A DNA stretch of 64,000 nt from Pedobacter zeae (GCF_014196715.1 NZ_JACIEF010000003.1:62001-126000); one strand, 5' to 3'; positions 24,861 to 33,542 are shown, numbered from the stretch's first letter. Made by a program: numbers and translations. The notes: generated from the letters alone by a model not told the origin.

Positions 24861-25355
24861 ATGGAGAATTTCGATTGGACAAAATTCACAATCAGGATTG
24901 CCATTAAAGCAAAACTTGAGGACATCTACAATGCCTGGACACAGGCCAGCGAAATTGAAAAATGGTTTTTAAGTGATGCTTCATTCTCTGATGAAAATGA
25001 TGTTCTGTTGAGCAAATCTCAAAATGTACTCAGGGGCGACCGGTATAAATGGACCTGGTACCTTTATGATGATATCGAGAAGGGCACCATCACTAAGGCG
25101 AACGATAAAGATCAGCTCCAGTTCACTTTTGCCGGCGATTGCCTGGTTGACATTAAACTCCGGGAAGAATTTGAATACATCGTGGTAGAACTTACCCAAA
25201 AAAATATCCCTGAAGACGAAAGTTCTAAAAGAAATATCCGCTTGGGCTGCCACAATGGATGGAGTTTCTACCTGGTTAATCTAAAGTCTGTTTACGAAGG
25301 TGGCTTGGATTTAAGAAACAAGGATAACCGTTTTAAACCCATGTTGAATAATTGA
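24861..25355 (+). CDS. SRPBCC/AHSA1 domain protein
   Basis: The 164-residue cytoplasmic protein has an N-terminal AHSA1-like START fold: FTIRIAIKAKLEDIYNAWTQASEIEKWFLSD, followed by strands and the C-terminal helix NGWSFYLVNLKSVYEGG. Such proteins bind hydrophobic ligands or act as Hsp90-like cofactors; the role here is unknown. It lies 15 nt after the lactonase and 4 nt before the dioxygenase-like gene. Confidence 0.83.
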   Translation: MENFDWTKFTIRIAIKAKLEDIYNAWTQASEIEKWFLSDASFSDENDVLLSKSQNVLRGDRYKWTWYLYDDIEKGTITKANDKDQLQFTFAGDCLVDIKLREEFEYIVVELTQKNIPEDESSKRNIRLGCHNGWSFYLVNLKSVYEGGLDLRNKDNRFKPMLNN

Positions 25356-25359
25356 GGTT

Positions 25360-26097
25360 ATGGATTTAGCGATAAAGGAAAGAGAAATCCGGGAATTGGG
25401 TTTTTCGGTGATTGATAATGTATTTACAGATCAGGAAATTGAAAACATCCGGGCGGCTATTAACAAAACAGATTCAACAAAAGAAACCTTTAGAAAATCA
25501 GATGATCTTTTTGCGATACGCCAGTTTTTGAAAGAAGTTCCGCATACAAAGCGCATAATTTTTAATGATCAACTAACTGCCATTATACAAGAGTTTTTTG
25601 GAAATGACTATTTCCTTGTTAAATCGATCTACTTCGACAAACCCGCAACCTCGAATTGGTTTGTTTCCTATCATCAGGATTTAACCATTTCGGTTGACCA
25701 TAAAATCGAAATACTGGGATTTGGCCCTTATACAAATAAGCACAATCAATTTGCTGTCCAACCGCCACTCCATATACTCGAAAGTAATTTTACCATCCGT
25801 ATTCATCTTGATGATACAAACGAAGAAAACGGAGCGCTGAAAGTAATCCCCGGTTCGCACAGCAAAGGCATTTACCGGCCAGAAAACATAGACTGGAATA
25901 TCGAAAAAGAAACAAGCTGCAATGTAACGAAAGGTGGCATCATGATTATGAAACCCTTATTGCTGCACAGCTCGGGCCGTACAACCAATAATCAAAAAAG
26001 AAGGGTAATCCACTTAGAGTTCAGCAACCAGCTATTACCGAAGGAACTGAAGTGGTCAGAGCATCTTAATTTCGGTTGCAATGATAAATTGGCATGA
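25360..26097 (+). CDS. Phytanoyl-CoA dioxygenase (PhyH) family protein
   Basis: The 245-residue protein is a probable Fe(II)/2-oxoglutarate oxygenase. The 2-His-1-carboxylate motif is visible as SYHQDLTI (His, Asp) and LLLHSSGRTTNNQKRRVIHLEF (distal His and the 2-oxoglutarate-binding Arg). The strand GALKVIPGSHSKG is typical of PhyH proteins. The substrate is not known; co-transcription with the SRPBCC protein and a secreted lactonase gives no obvious pathway. Confidence 0.85.
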   Translation: MDLAIKEREIRELGFSVIDNVFTDQEIENIRAAINKTDSTKETFRKSDDLFAIRQFLKEVPHTKRIIFNDQLTAIIQEFFGNDYFLVKSIYFDKPATSNWFVSYHQDLTISVDHKIEILGFGPYTNKHNQFAVQPPLHILESNFTIRIHLDDTNEENGALKVIPGSHSKGIYRPENIDWNIEKETSCNVTKGGIMIMKPLLLHSSGRTTNNQKRRVIHLEFSNQLLPKELKWSEHLNFGCNDKLA

Positions 26098-26100
26098 TGG

Positions 26101-26121
26101 ATGCTGAAACAAATTCAGCAT
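26101..26121. repeat. ATGCTGAA-N5-TTCAGCAT hairpin (GTCAT-family)
   Basis: ATGCTGAA (26101-26108) and TTCAGCAT (26114-26121) pair perfectly. The identical stem occurs at 55340-55360. A further degenerate GTCACCCTGAATTTG copy follows at about 26171. This is 4 nt after the PhyH stop, but there is no T-tract. Confidence 0.5.
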
Positions 26122-26275
26122 GAGGGAAACAGATCAGAAAAGCTTACTAAAGTTAAAGTCCCATTTGGATCGTCACCCTGAATTTGTTAAGGATCTGAGG
26201 TTGCGATCAGGCCATTGAAAAACAAATAAAAACGGCTGATAAACATCCAGCATAAGAATATAGCCAATATTCAAC

Positions 26276-26305
26276 AAAAAAGCTTCAGGTGACCTGAAGC
26301 TTTTT
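26276..26305. terminator. Bidirectional terminator between PhyH and J-KTSC genes
   Basis: A near-perfect palindrome, AAAAAGCTTCAGGT / ACCTGAAGCTTTTT, with A and T runs on either side serves the two convergent genes. Confidence 0.85.
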
Positions 26306-26328
26306 ATATATGTTTATCGTTAACAATG

Positions 26329-26775
26329 CTAAGCAGGTTCCGCTACCTTTGCTACATTACGGTAAGGGAATTCATTAAAAATATGCCTGCGGGCGAAACG
26401 CCCCGGCGAATCAGCATTCACCAACTTGATGTAAATTGCCCTTGGCACATCAAAATATTCATAAGCACTTCCATCAAAAAACTGGATATTTAAAACGGAT
26501 TGCTTGTATTCGAAATCCAGAATATTCGACAAAGTTGTGGTTTGTATATAGGCTTCTAGATGCTGCTCGCGTGTTTCAGGTGCAATGCTCACTAAGAAAT
26601 GGTAGGCTTCGATAATTTCTTTACTTCTTGCTTCTGCATTCAGTTTCTCTTCTTCCAGCTGAAATTTATCAGGATGACAATCTTTCATCAGTGTACGGTA
26701 CACCGACTTAAGCTCTTTTAATTCAGCATTTTTATCTACGTTTAAAAGCTTTCTATAGTCAACTATTTTCTTCAT
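26329..26775 (-). CDS. J-domain protein with C-terminal KTSC domain
   Basis: The 148-residue cytoplasmic protein starts with a J domain (residues 6-60) with the signature CHPDKF, which stimulates DnaK-type ATPases. It is followed (about 85-145) by a KTSC domain: SNILDFEYKQSVLNIQFFDGSAYEYFDVPRAIY, then the conserved ADSPGRF and a final NEFPYR. KTSC domains are found in lysyl-tRNA synthetase-associated and phage proteins and may bind nucleic acid. The combination suggests a co-chaperone with a nucleic-acid or specific protein target; this is inference. Confidence 0.88.
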   Translation of the reverse strand: MKKIVDYRKLLNVDKNAELKELKSVYRTLMKDCHPDKFQLEEEKLNAEARSKEIIEAYHFLVSIAPETREQHLEAYIQTTTLSNILDFEYKQSVLNIQFFDGSAYEYFDVPRAIYIKLVNADSPGRFARRHIFNEFPYRNVAKVAEPA

Positions 26776-26846
26776 GGGCTAACCTCTTTTTTAATTTTGG
26801 CGAAACTATTTTAGAATTTTCAATCAGCCAAAACCGTTTCGAGCCG

Positions 26847-26854
26847 CAAAGATA
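26847..26854 (-). promoter_or_regulatory. Candidate -7 element of the J-KTSC gene
   Basis: On the minus strand TATCTTTG matches TAnnTTTG exactly, about 70 nt upstream of the ATG. No strong TTTG is present at -33; a 15-bp palindrome (26854-26868) takes up the upstream side. Confidence 0.4.
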
Positions 26855-26868
26855 CGATTTATAATCGT
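26854..26868. promoter_or_regulatory. Palindrome abutting the J-KTSC -7 box, possible operator
   Basis: ACGATT-TAT-AATCGT is a perfect inverted repeat with a 3-nt centre. It sits directly upstream of TATCTTTG, where a repressor or activator would affect RNA polymerase. Confidence 0.35.
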
Positions 26869-27018
26869 TTGATTTTGAGAAAGTTTTGTTTTGACAAATA
26901 TTAGCAGCACAAATGATCAACTGACCTGGGCTACCGGCCTTATTTTTAATATTAACCACAGATGCGCACAGATTTACAAGAGCTGTGTTTAAGTTAATTA
27001 GCGAAACCCAAAGAAATA

Positions 27019-28161
27019 CTAATACTTAGCCTGTAATGAGTTTTCGATCACCTCTTTATAATAACGGATATACTCAGGCAAAATCTTTTTCAGGTCAAAA
27101 TCCTGTGCCCTGGTAAAGGCATTTTCTTTAAAACGGCCCAATGTTTCATCATCCTTTAAAATTTCGATCGCATGGGCTGCCATTGCATCAACATCACCAA
27201 CATTGCTCATGTAACCACAAAATCCATCCACATTAAGTTCTGGCAATCCGCCGGCATTAGTGGTAATAATCGGGACCTTGCAGGCCATGGCCTCTAAAGC
27301 AGCCAAACCGAAGCTTTCTGATTCAGAAGGCATCAGGAAAAGGTCTGAAACCGATAGTATTTCTTCTACGGCATCCTGTTTGCCTAAAAATCTTACATTT
27401 TCGCAGATATTAAGCGACCGGCAAAGCTGTTCGTTATAAACCCGTTCCGGGCCATCGCCAACCATTAACAATTTAGAAGGGATTACGGCTTGTACCTTTT
27501 CGAAAATCCTGATCACATCTTCCGTGCGTTTTACTTTACGGAAATTACTGGTATGGATTAAAATACGTTCGTTATTGGGTGCAATTGCTTTTTTGAAGTG
27601 ATCTTTCGCCTGTAAACTAAAACGGCTGAAATCGATAAAATTAGGGATTACCTTAATTTCTTTTGTAATCTCGAAATGACGGTAGGTATCATCTTTTAAA
27701 TCCTCCGAAACGGTAGTTACACCATCACTTTGGTTGATCGAAAAAGTTACCACGGGTTTATAGGTCGGATCTTTGCCCACCAAAGTAATATCGGTACCAT
27801 GAAGCGTGGTTACCACCGGGATATGAATGCCGTAACTGGCTAAAATCTGTTTCGCCATAAAAGCCGCAGAAGCATGAGGGATGGCATAATGAACATGCAA
27901 TACATCCAGTTGCTCAAAACGAACCACATCTACCACTTTGCTGGCTAACGCTGATTCGTAAGGGGCGTAATCAAAAAGCGGGTAATTTCTTACCGAAACT
28001 TCGTGGTAAAAAAGGTTTTCGGAAAAGAAATCCAGCCTGGCAGGCTGACTATAAGTGATAAAGTGAACCTGGTGTCCTTCGTTAGCAAGCGCTTTACCGA
28101 GTTCTGTTGCAACTACTCCACTACCGCCAAAAGTGGGGTAGCAAACAATTCCTATCTTCAT
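27019..28161 (-). CDS. bshA: N-acetyl-alpha-D-glucosaminyl L-malate synthase (bacillithiol biosynthesis)
   Basis: The 380-residue GT4-family glycosyltransferase makes GlcNAc-malate from UDP-GlcNAc and L-malate, the first step to bacillithiol. Family features are the N-terminal CYPTFGGSGVVATELGKAL, HVHYAIPHASAA near residue 95, TTLHGTDITLVG near 125 and the C-terminal donor-binding region PSESESFGLAALEAMAC with the EX7E pattern. bshB and bshC are not in the window. ypdA and the CstB-like gene, about 15 kb away, use or protect the same thiol. A TACATTTG box lies 22 nt before the ATG. Confidence 0.93.
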   Translation of the reverse strand: MKIGIVCYPTFGGSGVVATELGKALANEGHQVHFITYSQPARLDFFSENLFYHEVSVRNYPLFDYAPYESALASKVVDVVRFEQLDVLHVHYAIPHASAAFMAKQILASYGIHIPVVTTLHGTDITLVGKDPTYKPVVTFSINQSDGVTTVSEDLKDDTYRHFEITKEIKVIPNFIDFSRFSLQAKDHFKKAIAPNNERILIHTSNFRKVKRTEDVIRIFEKVQAVIPSKLLMVGDGPERVYNEQLCRSLNICENVRFLGKQDAVEEILSVSDLFLMPSESESFGLAALEAMACKVPIITTNAGGLPELNVDGFCGYMSNVGDVDAMAAHAIEILKDDETLGRFKENAFTRAQDFDLKKILPEYIRYYKEVIENSLQAKY

Positions 28162-28174
28162 TATAAACGTATTG

Positions 28175-28246
28175 TTGTTACCGCAAATGTAGCCGATTTT
28201 AATCTATTATACGTGTCGGTTTAATGTAATAACATTTTGTTACCGC
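28175..28246. promoter_or_regulatory. TTGTTACCGC direct repeats around the bshA promoter
   Basis: TTGTTACCGC occurs at 28175-28184 and 28237-28246. The first copy directly follows (in the bshA direction) the candidate -7 box TACATTTG (minus strand, 28184-28191). The pair spans the core promoter and may be a regulator-binding pair. Confidence 0.35.
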
Positions 28247-28366
28247 TTCCTCTTTACAATCGATACCATAAAGAGCATTTTATTCAGAAGAACAGGTTCA
28301 TCGGGCCTTTTTTAAAGCCAAAAACAGGAGATAAAATATTGAGCAAACGGGGAATAAAAAATGAAA

Positions 28367-28855
28367 TTATTTAAGGGCGCGCATTTCTTCCTTTATCACG
28401 AGAAAAAGTTCGTTAGGTCTTTGGGTACCGATAAAGTATTCCAAGCCATCGCGATCGGTTAAAACAACCGCATCCTTACCCGACGAATAAAACCGTATGG
28501 TACCCTTGGTATGCAGGTTGTACACGGGGTTATTAAAAAAATAACGGCTGTAGGTAGCCTTACGTACATCAACAATGCTGTTTAAATCTATTTTAACACG
28601 CTTGGTAGTCCAAAGGCCATCTAAAATCATGCTGCCATTGTCCACTACGATTTTATACTGGATTAAAAAAAGCAACAACATCGAAACCCCTATAATGCCG
28701 AACCCCACAACGAGGAAAAGATCCTGGGTATTATCACGGTCGCGTTCGTAAACGTATGCCGCAAAACAGAATGCAGCCATAATCAACCGGATGAAAATGC
28801 GGACATAATCGCGGCCGATGTACTGTTTTTCGATATAGGCGTACTTGCTTTCCAC
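28367..28855 (-). CDS. Two-helix membrane protein with PH-like domain, unknown function
   Basis: The 162-residue protein begins with GTG, directly after the TAA of tilS with no gap, so it is translationally coupled to it. Two transmembrane helices (about 22-36 and 45-65) are followed by a beta-rich C-terminal part (VVDNGSMILDGLW, KRVKIDLNSIVDVR, GTIRFYSSGKDAVVL) that resembles bacterial PH-like domains. The function is unknown. The coupling to tilS is probably positional rather than functional. Confidence 0.72.
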   Translation of the reverse strand: MESKYAYIEKQYIGRDYVRIFIRLIMAAFCFAAYVYERDRDNTQDLFLVVGFGIIGVSMLLLFLIQYKIVVDNGSMILDGLWTTKRVKIDLNSIVDVRKATYSRYFFNNPVYNLHTKGTIRFYSSGKDAVVLTDRDGLEYFIGTQRPNELFLVIKEEMRALK

Positions 28856-30187
28856 TTATTTAATTTTGAGTTCGAATATAGCAACTTTTTTGGTTGCAGT
28901 TGTTAATTTATATCGGTTATCCTGCCGCATCCCTACAATCCAGATGATTTCGCCATTGCCATTAACCAGAATCGGTGTGGTGGCTTTCAAATGTAAAGGA
29001 ACTTTTTCATCAATAAAATAATCGCTTACTTTCTTCAAGCTGCGCATGCCCAGGGGGATAAACTTATCGCCATTTTGCCAATTCCTAAATGTTAAGGGAA
29101 AAATCAGCTTATCGGCATTTACAAAAGCTTTATTCAGCCCTGTAGCAAACTTTATTTCTTCAGTAAAGGTTAAAAATATCTCATGATTGGCAAAAACAAT
29201 ACTTTTGTCTGTTGGATGGATAAACTGGTTTGCAGCAACCATTTTGTTTTTTTTAACGATTACCAGGTCATCCCGGTTGATAATGGCCTGATGCGTAGCG
29301 CTAAAAAAATGTGTTCCCGTCAGGGCCTTTAAGTTATCTAAAATTTCCTGTATCAGGCTTTCGCTAAAACCAAAAGGTTTAAGCAGTTCGTAAAGCAATA
29401 GTTTTTGCGGGTTTAACCGTGCAATCTCCGCTAAAGAAATATAAATACCATCACTGCGCTGATTTAAAATTTTACCGCCCAGTTTCTGAACCTCTGCATT
29501 TAAAAAAGTCTCCAGTTCAGCAAAGCGGGAAATATTTTCGGCAAAGGTTTTTTCGAGGTTAGGGTTAATTTCCTGTAAATGCGGCACCACCTGCAACCTG
29601 ATCTTATTCCGAGTATAATGGGTACTGGCATTCGAGCTGTCTTCTACAAACTCCATGTTGTTGGTGCTAACCAATTCATCGATCTGTTGCCGGTTTAAAA
29701 ATAATAATGGCCTGATCAACCGGTCGCGTTTGGGTAAAATACCATGCAATCCGCTGATTCCGGTGCCACGGGTAAGGTTGATCAATACCGTTTCAACCGC
29801 ATCGTTCTGATGTTGGGCCAAGGCAATATAATCGTATTGCTGCTTAACCCTGATTTCTTCGAACCATTGGTAACGGAGGTCGCGGGCAGCCATCTGCGTA
29901 GAAATTTTATGTTCGGCAGCATATTTTTTGGTATCAAAATGCGTTACATAAAATGGTAAACCTAATTTTTTGGCCAGAAGCGCAACAAAACTTTCGTCAC
30001 GCTGCGCCTCGCCCCCCCTTAAATTAAAGTTACAATGTGCTACCCCAACATCCACACCTATTGCTTTAAACAAATGTAACATCAGTACAGAATCTTTACC
30101 GCCGCTTACCGCTAAAAGAATGCGGTTACCTTGCCAAAATAGCTGTTCTTGTTCAATAAAATCGCGAAATTGCTGCAAGGGTAACAT
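28856..30187 (-). CDS. tilS: tRNA(Ile)-lysidine synthetase
   Basis: The 443-residue ATP-dependent enzyme converts cytidine 34 of the CAU-anticodon isoleucine tRNA to lysidine. The PP-loop SGGKDS is at residues 28-33. NFNLRGGEAQRDE, ALAQHQNDAVET, LTRGTGISGLHG, then a C-terminal TilS domain (RNWQNGDKFIPLGM, KVSDYFIDEKVP) follow. The open frame continues to 30235, but ATG at 30187 starts the conserved region. A TATTTTTG box lies only 4 nt before this ATG, which implies a leaderless mRNA and supports the choice. Confidence 0.93.
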   Translation of the reverse strand: MLPLQQFRDFIEQEQLFWQGNRILLAVSGGKDSVLMLHLFKAIGVDVGVAHCNFNLRGGEAQRDESFVALLAKKLGLPFYVTHFDTKKYAAEHKISTQMAARDLRYQWFEEIRVKQQYDYIALAQHQNDAVETVLINLTRGTGISGLHGILPKRDRLIRPLLFLNRQQIDELVSTNNMEFVEDSSNASTHYTRNKIRLQVVPHLQEINPNLEKTFAENISRFAELETFLNAEVQKLGGKILNQRSDGIYISLAEIARLNPQKLLLYELLKPFGFSESLIQEILDNLKALTGTHFFSATHQAIINRDDLVIVKKNKMVAANQFIHPTDKSIVFANHEIFLTFTEEIKFATGLNKAFVNADKLIFPLTFRNWQNGDKFIPLGMRSLKKVSDYFIDEKVPLHLKATTPILVNGNGEIIWIVGMRQDNRYKLTTATKKVAIFELKIK

Positions 30188-30191
30188 CCAC

Positions 30192-30223
30192 CAAAAATAT
30201 TTAATTTTAACTGGTATTCCGAA
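30192..30223 (-). promoter_or_regulatory. Promoter of tilS
   Basis: On the minus strand TTCG (30220-30223), 20 nt, then TATTTTTG (30192-30199), followed by GTGG and the ATG. The -33 differs by one base from TTTG and lies inside the palindrome at 30217-30232. Confidence 0.5.
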
Positions 30224-30232
30224 CGTTCGGAA
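30217..30232. promoter_or_regulatory. Perfect 16-bp palindrome in the tilS/ostA-like divergent promoter
   Basis: TTCCGAACGTTCGGAA is its own reverse complement. It covers the -33 regions of both opposed promoters in a 65-bp intergenic region, the position expected for a dimeric regulator that would act on both genes. Confidence 0.5.
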
Positions 30233-30248
30233 CAAAAAACTAACTTTG
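30217..30248 (+). promoter_or_regulatory. Promoter of the OstA-like gene
   Basis: TAACTTTG (30241-30248) matches the -7 consensus exactly; the weak -33 TTCC (30217-30220) is 20 nt upstream. TAGT and then the GTG start codon follow, predicting a leaderless transcript. Confidence 0.45.
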
Positions 30249-30252
30249 TAGT

Positions 30253-32679
30253 GTGCAAAAACTATTTGTCTTTTTATTTCTTTTAATCAGCCCAGTATTT
30301 TTATTCGGTCAGCAACCCGCTTCGAAAATTAAAATTGTTTCTTACCGACATATTTCCGGCGATATTAAAAAGAAAGCAACCTATCTTAATTTTGTTGTTT
30401 TTCAACAGGATAATGCCACCCTGGCCTGCGATAGTGCTGTATTTTATAGCGAACGGAACTATTTCGAAGCCTATAGAAATGTGCACATCAACCAGCTTAC
30501 CACCGATATCTATTCCGATCAGCTCGAGTATGATGGAAATAAAAAACAGGCACATTTAACAGGAAATGTAAAAATGGTTGATCCTACTTCGGTTCTAACC
30601 ACTAACATACTTGATTACAACACCCTGACCAAAATCGGAACCTATACCAGTGGAGGCAAGATTGTAAATAAAGATGTAACGCTTACCAGTAAAAACGGTT
30701 ATTATTTCAGCCAGAGAAATGTTGCTTACTTCCGGTATGATGTTGTAGTGGTTACGCCTCAATCGGTCATCAAGTCGGATACGATGAGTTACAATACCGA
30801 TGATAAATGGACCTACTTTTATGGACCAACCAATATTAAGGGAAAAGATGACAACCTATATACCGAAAATGGCCAATACAACACCTTAACGGAAGACGCT
30901 TTTTTTGGAAAGAAAAACCTTTATACACAGGGTACACGCTCTTTAAAAGGCGATAGCCTGTATTACTATGGCAAACTGGGAGTGGGTAAAGCGGTTAAAA
31001 ACATTGTCTTTTCTGATACAAAAGATAAGATGAAAATGTTTGGCGATTTGGGCTATTATTACAAGCAGGATCAGCGGACTTTGGTTACCCGGAATGCCTA
31101 TTTAGGAATAGGTACGGAAGACTCCATAATGGTGAAGAATAAAAAAAGACCCGACAGTTTATGGATGGGCGCTGATACGCTGGAAACCCAAATGGTGCTG
31201 CAAAAAACCTTAAAACTAATTCCTAAAATCTCGATCAAAGCCGATAACCAGGTTGGGGAGGATGATGAAGATGGTGGAAAGAAAGAAAAAAGCGAGCCAA
31301 AATATAAACCTGAAGCTGAATCAGTCCAAAAAGAAAACAGAAATAAGCGTAATGCGAGAAACAGCAAGGCCGACAAAAAGAAAAACAATAAAGGTAATTC
31401 CGAAACGGAGGAAGAGCTGAATCTGAAAGATAAAAACATTGATAGTTTAAAAACGAAAATAGATTCGTTGGGGAAAGGACTGCCCAAAATTAACCCCGAT
31501 AGTTTGCAAAAAGGTGATATTTTAAAGGGAAAGGCCGATTCTATCGTTAAAACACTCAAAACAGATAGTTTACAGAAAAATATAACCAATAAGACTGGCC
31601 CGGCGATACGGAAACTTGCCAAAACAGGAGCCGATAGTTTGCAAAAAAAGATCGCAGACAAAGCTTTTCCAGCGGTAAAGGATTTTTCAAAAGCCAAAGT
31701 TGATAGCCTGCAGAAAAAAGCAGTCATATCGGGCGCTAAAGATAGTTTAACAAAAGCTTTGGGAAATTTAAAAGCCGGTGCTTTAAAAACTGATACAACT
31801 AAGTTTAATCCGGCTGACACCGTTCAAACGCGTATTATTAAAGCATACCACGGTGTTAAAATTTTCAAAACCAATATCCAGGCCAAAACCGACAGCCTTT
31901 TTTACACCAGTGCCGATTCTACCCTGCGCTGTTACAACAACCCGATTATATGGTCGGAAGGTTCGCAGCAGGTTGGGGATACGATTTACGTACAATTTAA
32001 AAACAAAAAGCTGAATAATTTACAGGCCATCAGAAATGCATTTTTGGTAAATACACCGGCTGATTCGCTAAGGTTTAACCAGATAAAAGGGCGGTTGATG
32101 ACCGGTTTCTTTTCTAATGGAAAATTGAAAACCCTCTATGTTGATGGCAATGCCGAAAGTATCTATTATACCCAGGACGACAGCACGAAGGTTTATAAAG
32201 AAATGAACCAAACCTTAAGTAGCAGGATAAAATTTATTTTTAAGGACAAGGAAAACGCGATCGAGGATATTGTTTACATTAAGGGCGTAGAAGGGGCTTT
32301 AAATCCGGAAAACGAAATTGCGAAAGATCATGCTTTAAAAGGCTTTTCATGGAAACCCAGCGAACGGCCAAAATCTAAGAAAGATGCTATTGGTTCGGCT
32401 GGTAAGCCTAAACCTAAAATAAAAGCTAAAACAGTTGCCGGTAAAACGGTTGCGGTTGCAAAAACAAGCGTTGCCCCTGCCAAGCCAGTTTCAAACCCTC
32501 CTGTTGCCAAAGCCACAGTTACTGCAGGTAAGGACAGTTTAAACCTGGATAAAAAACTACCTTCAACTAAGCCCGCAGATACCGCTAACTTCGGCATTAA
32601 AGCGATTTTACCGAAAAAGGATACCATCCGGGTGAAAAAAGACACTACGCAGGTGAAAAAACCGGTTGCTAAAATGTAG
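30253..32679 (+). CDS. OstA-like (LptA/LptD N-terminal) envelope protein
   Basis: The 808-residue exported protein has a signal peptide (MQKLFVFLFLLISPVFLFGQ). An OstA-like beta-strand region (about 20-285: SYRHISGDIKKKATYLNF, YSDQLEYDGNKKQAHLTGNVKM) resembles lipopolysaccharide-transport proteins LptA/LptD. A charged, low-complexity middle (about 330-510) has repeated DSLQKK / DSLxK units. A second OstA-like part (about 515-690) follows, then a Lys/Pro/Ala-rich tail. It probably binds lipopolysaccharide or another envelope lipid. GTG at 30253 is the only possible start: an in-frame TAA lies four codons upstream and no ATG occurs before the signal peptide ends. Confidence 0.85.
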   Translation: MQKLFVFLFLLISPVFLFGQQPASKIKIVSYRHISGDIKKKATYLNFVVFQQDNATLACDSAVFYSERNYFEAYRNVHINQLTTDIYSDQLEYDGNKKQAHLTGNVKMVDPTSVLTTNILDYNTLTKIGTYTSGGKIVNKDVTLTSKNGYYFSQRNVAYFRYDVVVVTPQSVIKSDTMSYNTDDKWTYFYGPTNIKGKDDNLYTENGQYNTLTEDAFFGKKNLYTQGTRSLKGDSLYYYGKLGVGKAVKNIVFSDTKDKMKMFGDLGYYYKQDQRTLVTRNAYLGIGTEDSIMVKNKKRPDSLWMGADTLETQMVLQKTLKLIPKISIKADNQVGEDDEDGGKKEKSEPKYKPEAESVQKENRNKRNARNSKADKKKNNKGNSETEEELNLKDKNIDSLKTKIDSLGKGLPKINPDSLQKGDILKGKADSIVKTLKTDSLQKNITNKTGPAIRKLAKTGADSLQKKIADKAFPAVKDFSKAKVDSLQKKAVISGAKDSLTKALGNLKAGALKTDTTKFNPADTVQTRIIKAYHGVKIFKTNIQAKTDSLFYTSADSTLRCYNNPIIWSEGSQQVGDTIYVQFKNKKLNNLQAIRNAFLVNTPADSLRFNQIKGRLMTGFFSNGKLKTLYVDGNAESIYYTQDDSTKVYKEMNQTLSSRIKFIFKDKENAIEDIVYIKGVEGALNPENEIAKDHALKGFSWKPSERPKSKKDAIGSAGKPKPKIKAKTVAGKTVAVAKTSVAPAKPVSNPPVAKATVTAGKDSLNLDKKLPSTKPADTANFGIKAILPKKDTIRVKKDTTQVKKPVAKM

Positions 32680-32969
32680 TTTGTTAATCAATAAATTAAT
32701 GGTGAAACTTTCCAGAAAAACATTGATTAAAGGAAAACTGGGACAGAAACTGAGGTCAAAAAATTTGTTAACAGGGTATTCGCCTACCTTGAAACTTATC
32801 TGAAGAACCCTTCATTTCAAGAAAAACATACAAAACAAAACATGCTTATGTGGGAATTATAATTCCGCACACATCTGTTGTATACCAGATTAAGCCCAAA
32901 AAAGAGACTTTAGAAATCATTACTTTTATAGACAAAGCAACAAAAAGAAAAGAAAGTTCCTGTAACGCT
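32680..32969. other. Intergenic stretch between the OstA-like gene and rdgB
   Basis: This 290-nt AT-rich region lies between convergent genes. I see no gene, strong hairpin or repeat in it. Confidence 0.3.
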
Positions 32970-33542
32970 TTACCCCTTCAAAAACTCAATCATTTTTTTC
33001 AGTGCAATTGCCCTGTGGCTGATTGTATTCTTCAGCGCCATATCCATTTCTGCAAAGGTAACATCATAACCATCAGGCTGAAAGATCGGATCATAGCCGA
33101 AACCGTTTGATCCGGAGATTTCTTTTCTGATTGTACCCTCAATTACACCTTCAAAAATATGGTTCCTGCCATCCTGCATCAAGGAAATTACAGTTTTAAA
33201 CCGGGCTTTTCTGTTACTGTTTCCCTGCAGTTTTTTCAAAACAAGCCTCATATTTTCAATGCTGTCCCTACTCCCCGAATACCTTGCCGAATAAACGCCG
33301 GGTTCGTTATTTAATGCCGCCACTTCCATACCGCTATCATCAGCAAAACAATCCAGGTTGAAATGTTCTGCCACATAACCACTTTTTAAGCTTGCATTCC
33401 CTTCAAAAGTATCGGCTGTTTCAGGGATATCCACAAAGCAACCAATGTCCTGTAAATTCAATACTTCGTATTCACCTTCAAGTGCGGCACGTATTTCTTC
33501 CGTTTTATGTTGGTTATTGGTAGCGAAAACAAGTTTTTTCAT
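32970..33542 (-). CDS. rdgB: Non-canonical purine NTP pyrophosphatase (RdgB/HAM1)
   Basis: The 190-residue cytosolic enzyme hydrolyses dITP, XTP and related nucleotides to monophosphates, keeping deaminated bases out of DNA and RNA. Hallmarks are the N-terminal FATNNQHKTEEI, CFADDSGMEVAALNNEPGVYSARYSG near residue 65 with catalytic Asp, GSNGFGYDPIFQPDGYDVTFAEM near residue 145 and SHRAIALKKM at the end. The length is typical for the family. Confidence 0.95.
   Translation of the reverse strand: MKKLVFATNNQHKTEEIRAALEGEYEVLNLQDIGCFVDIPETADTFEGNASLKSGYVAEHFNLDCFADDSGMEVAALNNEPGVYSARYSGSRDSIENMRLVLKKLQGNSNRKARFKTVISLMQDGRNHIFEGVIEGTIRKEISGSNGFGYDPIFQPDGYDVTFAEMDMALKNTISHRAIALKKMIEFLKG

Noticed and set aside
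31098..31820. 240-codon antisense frame inside the OstA-like gene
   Set aside because: It mirrors the Lys/Asp/Ser-rich repeats and is Phe/Leu/Ser-rich in a way typical of antisense shadows; no start context.
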